The notes under the pieces are model-generated. The model was not told the DNA's origin and searched no databases. It was given only the letters and a program-made list of their open reading frames with translations. A stretch of DNA of 64,000 nucleotides, from positions 1-64,000 of the forward strand of contig JAURVB010012964.1 of assembly GCA_033002965.1 (NCBI GenBank), read 5' to 3'. Positions 23,101 through 35,281 of the stretch are shown here, in pieces (the first letter of the stretch is position 1; every line of letters starts with the position of its first letter). A program made the translations under genes and the position numbers. This DNA comes from Piper betle. Its lineage: Eukaryota; Streptophyta; Magnoliopsida; Piperales; Piperaceae.

Positions 23101-23846
23101 AAGCTTATCTGGAGAGATTTCCTGATAAACACTTTGATCTGGAAACTGTTTTACAGGCCAAAATCCGCCCCCTGTCTGTAGTTCCAGAAAAATCTTTCAT
23201 TGGGTTCTTCCAACCTGATAGAGTAGAAGAGGTTGGGTTTGATTTTCTTCACGGTGCCATGTCTTTTGATAACATCTGGGATGAGATTACCCAAGCAGGA
23301 TCTTGCTTGTCTGACTCCGACCCACAAATATATATTGTAAGCTGGAACGATCACTTTTTTGTGCTCAAGGTGGAGTCTGAAGCATACTATATAATTGACA
23401 CGTTAGGTGAGCGACTATATGAAGGCTGTGATCAAGCTTACATCTTGAAATTTGACAAGGAGACCACCATATACAGATTGCCAGAGAATGCTGAAACTAA
23501 AGAAGGGAAACCTGAGGAACTTGCGTCCGAAAATGATAATCAGCAAGCCCCCCAGGTTGCATCCACTGAAATTTCTGAGCCTAATTCTGAAACAGACAAG
23601 GGGGAAGAATTGGAGATCATTTCTCAGGGCAGGGAAGCTTGCAAGGAATACATTAAAAACTTCCTTGCTGCGATTCCCATCAGGGAGCTGCTGAACGATG
23701 TCAAGAAGGGTTTGCGAGCTTCAACTCCTCTTCATCATCGTCTTCAGATTGAGTTTCAACTAACTGAGTTTTCACAGCCAATGGTTACTTCACCGGAAGC
23801 CACTGGTGTGGCTTTAATTTCTACACCGACAGTTTCACTTGACTAA
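20167..23846 (+). CDS. NT-C2 (EEIG1/EHBP1 N-terminal) domain protein, exon 1 frameshifted
   Basis: Plant members of this family are membrane-associated-type C2 proteins of unclear role. Exons: 20167-20486, 20889-21044, 21283-21975, 22785-23846. The NT-C2 domain spans about residues 1-150, with MVVKMMRWRPWPP, SRKYEVRLVV, RTVKRNF, VEWMEEFHNVCSFS, HPWEVAFTVF and GTASLNLAEYVSV. A variable acidic/Ser-rich middle follows, then the highly conserved C-terminal part (KLSTQVFFASIDQRSERAAG, ACTALVAVIADWFQ, EFDSLIREGSLEWR-like, GAMSFDNIWDEI, YIVSWNDHFFVLKVE, YIIDTLGERL). The conserved N-terminus lies in one frame and runs into TGA at 20284, while the rest of the domain lies in another frame, so one base appears to be missing within about 20240-20285, near runs of C and G. 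A sequencing error or a real lesion are both possible. Exon 1 is strongly GC-rich; later exons are not. Confidence 0.88.
20493..20522 (+). repeat. (CTC)n microsatellite at the start of intron 1
   Basis: About nine CTC units begin a few bases downstream of the exon 1 donor of the NT-C2 gene. Confidence 0.85.
22037..22585 (+). repeat. Duplicated segments within intron 3 of the NT-C2 gene
   Basis: An approximately 84-bp direct repeat occurs at 22037-22120 and 22499-22585 (both contain AATCTAG, AGCCATTG and GTATTTTTACATG). Between the copies, 22119-22400 looks LTR-like (begins TGTTAGGATACTATTAGAAT, contains TATAAATATGG). Bases 22408-22500 align without gaps to coding exon 4 at 23258-23350 at roughly three-quarters identity. 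That piece would translate as MAFDNIWGAITSAA and VSWNE, versus MSFDNIWDEITQAG and VSWND in the exon. It is not flanked by splice sites that keep the frame, so it is taken as a relic. Confidence 0.7.
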
Positions 23847-25724
23847 CTTTTTTAGCTCAACCTGTTTACAATGTAAATCCTGAGTTGTAACAGTGTGATT
23901 ATTTGTCTGCAACTGGTTTATGTAGTTGGCACCTGGTAGGTAAGAAGCTAGAGTTTGTTCATCAGGTTGTCCTGTGTGTTGTGCTAATTTAGCTTTCGAA
24001 AGCTCCGTCTTTAGTGTGTGTTTTCCTTAGAATCTCTAATAATGTTAATTATAAATTATTGTTTATGTTTTTTCAGAAGTAATTATTATTTGTGTTACCT
24101 GTTGTCATGGGTTATCTTTATTTTTTCCATTAATTTCCTTCTTGTAGCTTATATGTTCATGGCCATTTTTATCTCTAAGAAACATAAAAATTTCATATCA
24201 ATAGAGTGCTGAACAGGTTACCAGGGATTCCAATTCCGACTTACTGTGAAGTATTATATTCTCTGCAAATGGTATTGCTTTCTGATTGAGCTGGAAGCCA
24301 GCCATTCCCATTCACAGTAGCTAACAATATTTTCTATTATGAACCGTCAATGGTAGATCGCTATGCGTACATATCACAATCTTGATGGCATTTCTCTCAT
24401 GAATCAGTGACTTCATCTTCTCGTATATCTTGATTGGAGGAAATTGTGTATGGTTCATCTTGCAGGAGACACAGTGGGGGCTCAATTGCGACCACAGAAA
24501 ATTGACTTCTTTTTAGAGCAAAAAAATATGTTGACTTTATTTACACCGCATAGGATTCTTCCAGAAAATACCTCCACATCATTTTTTTATTTTTTTCGAC
24601 ACTTTTATTATGAGTATTGCCATGTGACAAACTAAGTCATTTCTTACAACTTGTATTCATGAAGATTGTGTACATGTATGTGTGTATATATATGTAATAT
24701 TTTACTTGATTCGGAGCAAAAGGCGGCGTGAAAGTTGGAAGGCTCTTCTTGAGTCAGGATAAAAATAAGAACTTCAATTGACACATAACCCACCTTTTTG
24801 TTTCGATCTCTAAGAAAAAAAGCCACCTTTTTTGCCTAGAAGCAATTTTTTTTTTTTGGTTGAGGCTTTGCCCATAAAATTTCATCCACATCTTTCTACC
24901 AGCGAAGTTCATGTCTTGCATGTGATTTAGATAATCCACTTGCCATTCATAATAAAAGATAAGAGGCGGATATGTAAGGCTTCAATCAGGTCCCTTGAGA
25001 ATTAAGAGCTATCTAATTCCTGATTTTTTTCATTTAATAAAAATCATAATCGCTTCTTAATAAAGCAATACACTTCTTCCAATTCCAACACATAAGCACT
25101 GACTTAATTTTGCTACTTCAACTTGGATCAAGTATGGTCTCAAATTAGATCCAAATTAAATCGTCTCCTTCTGTCAAAAAAAGAAAAAAACAATCTGACT
25201 CGAGTTGAATCTTAATGAGTTCATATATATGAATACCCGGATAGAAAACTCTAAATATCTGAGTTCAAAACTCATCCGTTTTTTACATGTTTTACAATTT
25301 AACTAGATTGTTCATGAAGTTGGATAAAGCTCATAAGAATGAAGCAATTACATTCAAAATCAACATCCCTTAATCCACATTCACACAGACTTAAATCTGC
25401 ATATTAAATAGTGAACCATCTAATTAGCCATAACAAATCCATTTTATGTCTCAAAATGCTGTGATTTTGACTATGATACTATATAATTATTACTAATGCT
25501 AAAAACATGGGAAGCTAAAAGAGACCTGAAAATTGTACAAAGAAGTAGATAACTGGCCAGTCCAACCAAAGCATTGAGTAACTAAGTACCATTGTTTGGC
25601 TGATGGGCCATTTGACATTAGTGGGCCTATCTGTTCTACATTGCATTCAATGGCCCACTCTAAATAAGCACGTCCAAAATTGCAAGCCCAACATCAAAAT
25701 CTTTAACAATTGGTCAACCATGTA
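23847..25724. other. Intergenic region between convergent genes, no gene seen
   Basis: Holds the 3' UTR of the NT-C2 gene (from 23847) and, towards the right end, the 3' UTR of the minus-strand membrane-protein gene. Otherwise it is AT-rich DNA with only short unsupported frames. Confidence 0.5.
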
Positions 25725-26685
25725 TTACAAGTAGACTACAAGGATGGTGATGAAGACTATCACAGAGAATACCAAAGACTGCAAAACAAACAAGCAGTGC
25801 ACACAAGAAGTTAAAGCAAGCACAAAACTAACGTCAAATGCAATAATTATAGTGACAAATTAATTGTTACCCTACTCACAGCAATGGCAGATGCAGCCAA
25901 ACCTCCCCTCTCTCTTGGGTCTTTCATGGAGTAGCTGCTCAAGTACAAAATTGTTGCATAGTACCACATGATAGGGAGCACAAACCCCATCACAAAGCTG
26001 CCATCAATTTTTCATTTTCGTTTTAGAAAAAAATGTTTCCATAATAAATTAAATGACTAAAATTTTTTTGGTTCTATTTTAATTTCGAATACGGTCAAAT
26101 GAACGAATTTCTATTGTGTATCTTATAGAATAAATGATAGAATTCAAGAAGAATGCAAGGGAGAAAATACGAACACGGGTGTTCATTGTGGAGAGAAGAA
26201 ATAGTCTTATTGGCCTCTAAAAGGAAACAATGATGTTAATGCAATTTTCAATATATTTTCATTATAAACAATAATTCGCAAATATAATTAACTAGAGTAT
26301 AATTAAAATACAAGATAAGCACTAAACTAAACATAAGATAACCTACTTAAAAAACCTAAACCAACTCGGTTACCTCTATAGTAAATTATGCACATACCAT
26401 CAATGTAGAGTAACATTATACATATTTTTTCGTATGTTATATATTTCTAGCTTTCCTTGGAATAAAAAAAACAAACCCATCAATATTTGGTAAGATAGGT
26501 GCTAACCAGAACCATCCAATTCCACATCCAAAGCAAGAGAGGGGCTTGGTGCAGAGCCCTTCAACCTGTGAACTATGATCAAAAGTGGGACTCAGAAGAG
26601 AGTGCTTCCCTTCTGCCTTGAGATTTTTTGCCCCATGACTTGCTATCTCTTCATGCTCCACTTCTACATCTTTCACATCAAACAT
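25725..26685 (-). CDS. Small two-pass membrane protein, 60S ribosomal L18a-like family
   Basis: Three minus-strand exons, 26507-26685, 25880-25997 and 25725-25778, join in phase to give 116 residues. The ATG at 26685 is chosen because the open frame upstream begins only with GTG. The N-terminal half is acidic and polar. A conserved Cys-rich patch (LSCFGCGIGWF) leads into membrane segment 1 (FVMGFVLPIMWYYATILY). A short loop with KDPRERGGLAASAIA follows, then membrane segment 2 (SLVFSVIVFITILVVYL), which ends the protein. The GCGIGWF-membrane-PRERxGLAAxxIAA-membrane pattern is that of plant proteins annotated as 'ribosomal L18a-like'. Despite the name these are small membrane proteins, not ribosomal subunits. 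No lesion is seen. A leader intron between about 26880 and 26730 is possible. Confidence 0.82.
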
Positions 26686-27440
26686 GGTCACCCTCCAATC
26701 TAGTAATTATTTTACTGTCAATATTTAAACTCACACCAACAGTATGAAATTCCAACTTAGATTTTTAAAAAAGAAAAAGAAAAATGCACTTCATATCTAC
26801 ATTTCAAACTATGGAATGGTTTTTTGATAGATATCAATATTCTACAGAAGGAAAACTAAAAAATTTTTGCAGTATCACACTACCTGCTTCCATTTGAATA
26901 AACTCCAGACCACAGAGAATTTCAATATCTATTCCTGGATTTACACAACAAGTACAAGACTATATTTAATAGGCAAAAAAGGATTGATTAAAAGCAAATG
27001 AAGAAAAACCCATCTCTAAAATATTGATCACTCACCTTTTTATGAGAAAACTTTTCTTAAAGGGTGAAGAAGAAGAGAACGGTTTCTACCGTTTTGCATT
27101 CTTTTTAAACCGTCAAAAGAGTATAAATGGGATTAGAAGAGACGGAGCGCGGCATCGCGTAAGATATTGAATATTTGTAACCGTTTATTAATTTGTAATT
27201 ACGTGGCGTGCCATGATTGGATCAGGATAAGTTTACGGTTCTTAATGGGAACAGCTCTTCCTCACACGCCCTTGACTAATTTGTTGTTTAATTAGGGTCT
27301 CCTTCTTCTTTTTTCTCCCCTTTTTTTTTAAGTTCATGGTCTGTGTTTCGTTATGAAATTGCCTGCACGATACATACACGCGATAAATTAGAAAATTATT
27401 AATAATATGTATGAAAAATATATAAAATTAATTTGAAAGT
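26686..27440. other. Upstream region of the L18a-like gene
   Basis: Expected 5' UTR and promoter of the minus-strand gene. A possible leader-exon donor on the minus strand lies at about 26880 (GAAGCAG|GTAGTG). Nothing else was recognised in this AT-rich stretch. Confidence 0.4.
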
Positions 27441-27830
27441 TATTGCTATATGTTCGGGTGCGAGATCGTCCACCCCCTTGAATCGGTTTTGGTGTACGAT
27501 TCGGGTTTAAAGGTTCGGAGGGACCGAGGCGCCCTTGTCGCGCAAAGAGATAGTGCGATGGAAATAGAAGATATTACAAACATATGAAATGACGCGCAAG
27601 AAATTTTTTACGTGGTTCCTTAGGGTTCAACTTGAATCCCTAAGTCAGTCCACGGTGAGATTTGACCCACAATCCACTATTTCTCCTTTGATTTTTACAA
27701 GTTAAACAAAATAGTGAATTTTGCCGCTAGTAAATCAATTCGCCTGAGATCTTTGACTCCAATGCCAATATTTATCCCCTTTTGCTCTCTAAATCCTTAA
27801 AATGACCCCACCAATGTGTCCAAAGCGTCT
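27440..27830 (+). mobile_element. LTR-type fragment (dispersed repeat), sense copy
   Basis: Contains TTCGGGTGCGAGATCGTCC, the run CACTATCTC in reverse, and TTACGTGGTTCCTTAGGG followed by AACTTGAATCCCTAAG, a phrase characteristic of plant LTR leader regions. The same sequence in reverse complement and the same order occurs at about 46960-47290. No coding sequence is attached and boundaries are uncertain. Confidence 0.55.
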
Positions 27831-30301
27831 AAATTATTAAAATAATATTAATAATATATAAAAAAATATCTTAAAAAGGTGTTATTTCATATAAAAAAGT
27901 ATTTTAAATATAAAACATTAATTTTTATTTGATTTTATTTAATTTTTTCAATTTAGTTTATTATCTTTCAAATTTCAGTTTAGTAGATAAATTTGGATTG
28001 GATACTGTATATATGATCTGAACCCATCTATTGTTTTGAATCTTGATTCACCCAATTCAAGTATTCATGAAGCACTTAACAGGGAATACTTGGCAAAATT
28101 GGTATTTTGTAAAAGGGAATACATGCAAAATTTACTCAACGGGAATTTTTTCTTGCTCGACAGACCATACAATATGAACTCCTCTTTCGCCCTTAATAAT
28201 AGGAGCATTGTCTATATATGTTTGTTAGCAGTCTCATCTACTAAAAAATTCACCTTCATTTCCTCCCATGAATTCACCTCACCTATGTTCTTATTCACAA
28301 GCTCACTTACAACTAAAGAATTCACATACTAAAATGAAGAAAATCCCTTCAAAATACGTCGAGAAGTTATTATATAAAAAAAACTCTTTTCCTCGCCAAA
28401 ACCTCCTTTGTAACATATTTAAAAAATTAATTTCACATCTAATATTTATTAAAGTAAAATTTAATACATTAATGGGGATGAGTTAATTATTTTTAATTCA
28501 ATTAATAACTTTAAAAAAATTATTTAAATACATTAGTTTGCACGTGGATTAGCTATTATAATCTTCCCCTACATAGTAAGAAACCCACCTGCCTCTCAAC
28601 CCACTTTTCCCACCTTCATCTCATTTAAATTCTTATTCATTAACCCTCTTAAAACACATTAAAAAACCACAATCTTCATCTTCATGCCCCACCTTCACCT
28701 CTCTTTAAAAATCCATCTCTTTACCATCATTTCTCCTCAAAAACCTTCCTCTTAAATGTCCCCTTATTAGTTTTTTTAAATAAGTACAATAATAAACATA
28801 CATTCTCCCGGTCACTTAAGTTTTCACCTCAAAACTCATCTCCTCGTTCTCATCTCAACTAAATTCATATTTATAAACCCACTCAAGAAGGTGAGGTGAA
28901 GGTGGGAGGGGAAGTAGAAACCCCCTTCATCACCTTTTTACAAATTAGGTTCTTCTCAATGCCCTTTTTTGCATATTTTTAAGTGGTTTTTTTATCGTTT
29001 CACTAAGTGAATTTTTTTGTTTAAGTGAATTTATATTATCTCCCAACAAAAAAGTTAATATTTTTTATGTGAAGATGATCAGTGGAATCAATGTAAATTC
29101 TATGTAGACCAATAAAAAAAGTGGCGTACCTTGTGCCAAAAATAAATGTAGCGTGGCAAAAAAATTTCTTACAAGAAACTGTACAAGTTGTTCGTTCACG
29201 TTTAACCACATTATTTTGTAATATAAATATGTGTCTGGGTTAAGGGACATATTTCTTCAAACTAATTTCAATAGTATGTATGACTTTAAATTAGGGTTTC
29301 TTGTGTGAAGTATAACTCAAAAATAATAAAATCGAATCAGCCCATTCGGCAATATTTGATACAAAAATACTATTTTTATGAATTAATTAAGCATGACAAA
29401 GTATAATAAATTATATGCCTACCATTTTAACTACGTGCATTTATAAGCATGCTTCATTTGTTTATAAGATTGATTCATTTACAAGTTACGGAGCTTTTGA
29501 AGAGATATTATCATCGGTTCATGGCCAACTAGCCAATTATTATAATTATGTTTTCTTAAATCTCTTATGTAGATATTGTCAAATGCTTGTGCATTGTCAG
29601 TCTCAAAGCCTAGACAAAACGAGGAATTAGAAAGAGCGTCCATTAATATCTATGTCCCCAAAACGTTTGGGTATCAAGTGGAAGAAAAAGAATAATGATG
29701 TGTGTTAATTTTACAATAGTAAATACTAATATGTAGGGCAAAAACAATGAGAATATGCAACAGTAAATTCTGTAAGCTGGGAGTACTGGTAGATTCCTCA
29801 GAAATAACCAGTAGGAGTTATACATTAAAAGTAGCTTGAAACCTTACAAAGGAGATGAAATCTCAACAGTGAAGCATATTTCCATACAAATGAACTGGTT
29901 TGAAATGCACGTATAAAAATACAACACAAACAAAAGCCATATAATGAACCAGAAACCTTGAAGGTATTTCTTTTAAATTTACAACAAGCATGATTTAACT
30001 CTGTTGGTATTTTGAGCAACCAGCTCTGAAGGATGATCGTGAGTTAATTGCACCAGCTATAGTCTCGTGGAAAGCTTGGAGGCAGGCAATGCAACAGCCA
30101 ATTTACACAAATGCTACATATGTACAAAGATGCTTCGCTTAAATAAGAACCGAAGCTCAACATTTTTGTATAAATAATGAAAAACTGTTGTCACTTCAAC
30201 CTCCCGCGAAATTGGAAATCAAAGTTCTTGCGCTTGGCTTTTCTCTTGCAAAATTTTAGTTCCTACCTCCATGGTTGTCTTGGCATTGATCCCCTTCTTT
30301 G
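27831..30301. other. Intergenic region, no gene seen
   Basis: AT-rich. Between about 28230 and 28960 the plus strand is a low-complexity stretch rich in degenerate CACCTTCA / CTCATCTC phrases, possibly an eroded minisatellite. The last few hundred bases are the 3' UTR and downstream of the IQD gene. No coding region is supported. Confidence 0.45.
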
Positions 30302-32920
30302 CTACTGGTTGATTGACTCCTTTGCAGTTTCCTGCTTATCATCTATTTCAGAAGAATTTAGAAGTCAATAGTAGCCACTACCACACAGTACAACTTTGTA
30401 CGTTAATACCTCCCTTGCTTAAATTGAGAAACTAGTAGAATAACAAATTCACCTCAACTAATCAGAAATTGGCTAGATTCAGACCTGAAACATTAGATGA
30501 TATATTTTATGCACAATAACTCACCGTTGTTAGGCAAGGACAATCTCTTCTTGGCCTCGGTATTTGGCTTTGCAGGTCTATCTTTGGCATTGCTGTACAA
30601 TCGAATACCCACTCCAGCAGGTTTGGAGTTGGTTTCTTCTACTACCGTCTTCTCTGTTGACACCCGGGATTTTGTTTGGTTCCCTAATCCCGCTGCAGAT
30701 ACAGTGAGTACACTTGCAGTTCTACTGGATGAAGATGCACCTCCACTAGATGTCAGCACCCCTTGTTTATTATTATTACTACTAGAATGAACAGCAAGCT
30801 TCTTTGTCAATGGCTTGAACCGATTCTTTGTTTCAATATTTCTTTCTGCTGATGTATCCTCATGAACCGTCACTCCATCTCTCAAATTATTGTCAACGAA
30901 GCGATTTTCCCATGGTCGAACAGCCATCCACCTCTCCAACCAATTCCATCCCCAGTTGCTCTTTTCTGGTTCAAACCCAAATGGAGCAGCTGCTTGTCTC
31001 GAACTAGCTTGCCACTAAAGACAAAGAACAACCATTTTAAGGTTTTGTTTTATTAATGTTAACAGCAAATGAAGGCTACAATCTGAATAGGGTACCTATT
31101 TATAGATGTACGCAATACAATATGACCGAAGAATAGCAAGCCTTAAGTCCATGCAAAAATGGAAACTTACATAACAAAGAATAATTATTGAGCGGAAAAA
31201 GAAAAACTATTGCTGCACCACAAGTTACCTGATGAGCTAAAGCATACGCCCTTGCCCTCTCACGCTTAGCTGCAGCTTCCTGCCTTTTCAGCAGTTTGGC
31301 TTGAATGTCTTCAACAGATCCTATGCTGTCACACCAGCCATCCTGTAGAAAACAAAACAAAAATAGAAATGCCAATATTATAATTCAAGAATAAGAAAAT
31401 AACACGTTCATCCCACTAACATCAAGGTCCTCTTTATGGCCAACAAAATACAATAACTCCTTGAAAGATACTCCACCTCAATTTCACGAACATGAGTCTC
31501 GTGTACAATTTTCTGCTGAAGATTCTGCTGATCCAACTGGTTTTCAAGCGCCATCCGAACACGCCTTGCTCTAACACGTGCCTGGACTCTAACCAAAGCT
31601 TGCATACAACGAAGGGTCATTGCAGCTTGCTTCCTCACTGCATGACCCCTGACAAGAGCTTGTAGCCTTACAAGTCCTTTCAATGCTTTTAGAGCTTGCC
31701 TTGCCTGAAAAACCAAACATTATGGACATTCATGAAGCTAAGAATTCTATGCTCAGCATATTCATAATTTACAACCAATCATCTGTCAATATTTTTCTCA
31801 TTAACCTAAATTGCTTTTCGTTATCTTATTTTTGTTAAAAAACGTAACCAGATAGGAGGCCTATCAATGGATACAAAGCATCAGTAAGTTCAGAAATACT
31901 ACAGGACACAGCAAATAAACATGCTAATATAACTAGCTACCCATTTTCTAATACAAAGTACAATTACTCAAAACAGCTTCCATCTAACATAGTGACGCTT
32001 TAGCAAACAAACTAAAAACCAAACAAAACTGAAGACAATACTACACAAAACCAACAGAAACATAATTGATCTGACCAGAAATGCTCTAAATGCAGTCTGG
32101 ATTCGAATGGCTGCCTGTTCCTCTTTTGAAAGAGGTGAAATTGCTAAAGACACATGCCCTTGAAGTGAACTCACAGGGATGACTGCAGCATTGCCACTCG
32201 AATTGCTATCAACAACTCCACTTCGTGAAACGATGTTCTGAGTAAAGTCACTTTCAGATATAGCGCCATCAAAGTCAATAGAGCATTTCCTCCTATGCCA
32301 AAACCGGCCTCCCAAAGATGGTATTTTCTGCAATTGTAGGATGGTAATAATAACCTTAGTATAGTTTGAAAACAGAGAACAAGTTGATTCATGCTGTCGT
32401 AGAACTGGCTGTTACAGTCTCAATTGGTCCTTTCATAGTTATGGTACAGTAGAAGTAAGAGAGTAATTATATGTTGAATAGCTAATTGTCAATAAAGTGA
32501 GTGCTAACGATGAAACAGCAGAAATTTTAACTGAATAAGTAAGACAATATTCTCCAAGTAAGCAGCATTTACTTCGCTGGCGCACATCCATTTATTGTCC
32601 ACTGGAACTAGACAGTTTATTGTCCCTATGAACTAGATTAATCCCATTGGTTATTCACTCTACCAAAAAGCATCTACTTTATTTGTGCTACATAAGAGCC
32701 CACATACTCATTAGTCCCATTAGATTATTAGGGAATACATCAGAGTTGCCAAGACAAAATAAAAAGGGTTACATAAGAGAAACAATTACACAAACAGTAT
32801 ATGAAAAAATAGAAGATAACTATCATTATTACTCACATTTTCAACTGTTTCATAAGTCTTTGGCTTCTCTGACTTCCTTAATCCGACTAAAGTCTTAAAC
32901 CATTTCCCAGATACTCCCAT
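30302..32920 (-). CDS. IQD: IQ67-domain (IQD) calmodulin-binding protein
   Basis: IQD proteins bind calmodulin through IQ motifs and act as plant-specific scaffolds, often at microtubules, nucleus or plasma membrane. Six minus-strand exons, 32837-32920, 32076-32327, 31477-31704, 31229-31342, 30525-31014 and 30302-30342, join in phase to 402 residues. The start [19 protein letters not shown] is typical. The IQ67 region (about residues 98-165) has three IQ-type repeats: [36 protein letters not shown] and [16 protein letters not shown]. The phase-0 intron inside it, between exons 2 and 3, is a known hallmark of the family. Downstream are ESI-like [17 protein letters not shown], a WNWLERWM motif and a Ser-rich basic tail. 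Exon 6 adds only 13 residues and the stop. A 5' UTR intron (32957-33971) splits the leader. The gene looks intact. Confidence 0.95.
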
Positions 32921-32956
32921 ATTAAAGTTGATCACATGAGAAGAAACCCTACCAAC

Positions 32957-33971
32957 CCTGCAACCACATGCCCAATCATTGCCTTATGAGTCACATTTTG
33001 GAGAATGATGGTAAAAGGATCGTCTTTCACAAATTTGATCTATCTGACAATATATCAAACTAAGAAAAAGCCATTAGAACATAAAAACTAGATAGGAAAA
33101 CGAGAAATAATAAAAAGGGATCCATAGAGTTAAAAAATACTGCAGCAGAGCAAAGCAAACCAAGCTGCAACCACACCCAAAATTTTCTATAAAATCCAAT
33201 CAAATGCATAAATGAACGTTGTAAATGAGCCCACTGTGTTCCACCCCACAAAAAATAAAAATAAAAATAAAAATCCTTTAATAAGCTTGCTTAATCTGAC
33301 AACATAGCAGTGTAAGAAAAGGTCATTAAAACATACAACTTGATGGGAAAAGTAAAAATTAAATTCTGTAGCAGAGCCAAGCAAACCAAACTAACACCAT
33401 ACAAAAATTTGCTATGAAATCTTTACATGACTCAATCAAATATATAAATCGTCAGGTAAAATGACTCAATTAGTGCTCCTCCCCACAAAAAAGAAGTGTG
33501 ATCCTTTAATAAGTTTGTTCTAACTGACAGTACAGCAATGTAAGAAGAAGCCATTCGAACATACAAACTAGACAGGAAAATAATAAAATTAAAATGCTCC
33601 AGAAATGCTAGACAATTCTGCGGCAAACAAAATTGTGCACAAGTCCAGAACAAGATTTGCTATTAATTACTGACACTGAATCAACACAGTGTACAAATCA
33701 TCAACACATGTAACCCAACTGTGTTCCACCCCCAAAACATAAAAAACAAAATAAATAAATAAGATCCTGCATCAGATCAAATGTACCCAAATGCAGCACT
33801 ACACTGACACTACCAACCAAACCCAAGCAGATCTAATGCAACACAATCAAAGACCAGTAAAAACAGAGCCATAAATAAGCTCAAAAACAAAACCCAATCA
33901 AAACAGGCGGCAAAATGGCATCAAATTGGAAGCAACTAAGCAAGCTCAGATAAGACCAACAAAAAAATCAC
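32957..33971 (-). promoter_or_regulatory. 5' UTR intron of the IQD gene with tandem repeats
   Basis: On the minus strand a donor (TTGAG|GTGATT) lies at 33971 and an acceptor (GTGGTTGCAG) at 32957, 36 bases before the ATG. The intron contains about three degenerate direct copies of a block of about 230-250 bp. The phrase AAGCCATT(A/C)GAACATA with ACTAGA(T/C)AGGAAAA starts near 33066, 33318 and 33546, followed each time by AGCAAACCAA-like, CAATCAAAT and GTGTTCCACC/CTCCTCCCC phrases. Such leader introns can hold regulatory sequence; that is inference. Confidence 0.65.
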
Positions 33972-34196
33972 CTCAAGAGAAGTGAAGGATGGGATGAGGC
34001 GAGCTCAAAGGCGGGGGCTTTGACACTCGTCTCTTATTGTGCTCGTTTTGTCCGCAAGCAGCTGGGTGGGCGTGTGAGTGTCGGAGGAAAAGCCGGTGCA
34101 GAAAGCGGTGATTTTTTTTACTCTTTAATTAATTAATTATGCTATGTCCCTACATCAATTCTGTCTACTGTTATGCACCATCGTTGTTGAGTGAAA

Positions 34197-34352
34197 TCGG
34201 CCGATTCGAATCGGATCGGCAGCGTGCCGATCCGATTTTGGGGCCGAATCGGTCGGCCCCGAATCGGAGCCGAACTCGCCCGATTCACCCCGATTCCGGC
34301 CGAGTTGACTCCGATTCGGAATCGGGGTGAATCGGGAAGAATCGGTTTTTTT
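34197..34352. repeat. Left subterminal GAATCGG/CCGATTC repeats of the hAT element
   Basis: About ten copies of GAATCGG or its complement are packed into 150 bases, with several head-to-head palindromes (CCGATTCGAATCGG). A matching cluster lies at 38345-38470. These are probable transposase-binding sites by analogy with other hAT elements. Confidence 0.75.
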
Positions 34353-34900
34353 GGTAAATTACTAAAATACCCTAGGTATGATATTTATTAAATTATTTAA
34401 GCATGGGTAAAATGGTAATTTTGATTTTAAAAACCTAAAATTACCCCGCTCCCCCCACACCGCCGCCGCTCGTCCGCCCTCCGCCGCCCCGTTTCCGCCC
34501 TCCGCCGTGCGTCCCCGACTCCGGGCTCGCCGCCGACCAGGCTGCCGACCTCGCCGCCGACCTCGCAACGTCGCCGCCGACGTGTGGCCGGACCGAATCG
34601 GCGCTGTGACGCACGAATCGCCGCCGACTCTGGGCCGCCGACTGTTCCTCCGACCAGGCTGCCGACATCGCCGCCGCCCTCGCAACCGGGCGTCCGACGT
34701 GTGGCCGGCCGACAGTGTAGTGGCCGCGAGACTCGCCGCCGACCGGGCCGCCGACCGGGCCTCCGACCGATTCGTGTAAAGTTGGATTTTTTTAAAAAAA
34801 TTAAATCTGCAAATTGTTGGCTAGGCTTCACAAATTTTTTTCATTGCTGATTTGGGATTCATGAACAAATTTATATATCAAATTTCATGATATGTGTTGT

Positions 34901-35058
34901 GCAAATGTGTATGTGATATGCAAATTCGTAGGGAGAGTGTGCAATTGTGTTGTTATATGTGCTATGCAAATTTATATGTGCAAATGTGTATGTGATATGC
35001 AAATTCGTAGGGAGAGTGTGCAATTGTGTTGTTATATGTGCTATGCAAATTTATTTGT
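34901..35058 (+). repeat. 79-bp near-perfect tandem duplication in the hAT leader
   Basis: The unit starting GCAAATGTGTATGTGATATG at 34901 is repeated from 34980, with one difference in 79 positions (TTATATGTG versus TTATTTGTG). A partial third echo (CTATGCAAATTTAT) follows. Confidence 0.9.
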
Positions 35059-35281
35059 GCTATGCAAATTTATATGTGCTATACAATTGCAAATTTTTTG
35101 TGTTGTTATATGTTGTTTACAATTGTATGCAATTATTTGAAATTGTATGTTGTTCACAAATTCGATCAATTGTATGCTGTGCAATTTGGTTGATTCAAGT
35201 TTAAAATTCATTTGATTTGTTATATGTCGGGTGTGAGTGTTTTTATATTACAGATCTCATACTAGATAAGTCACAAGGAAG

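Noticed and set aside
34362..34850. Arg-rich frames of 75-134 codons upstream of the transposase
   Set aside because: Overlapping frames on both strands in a GC-rich repeat block; low complexity.
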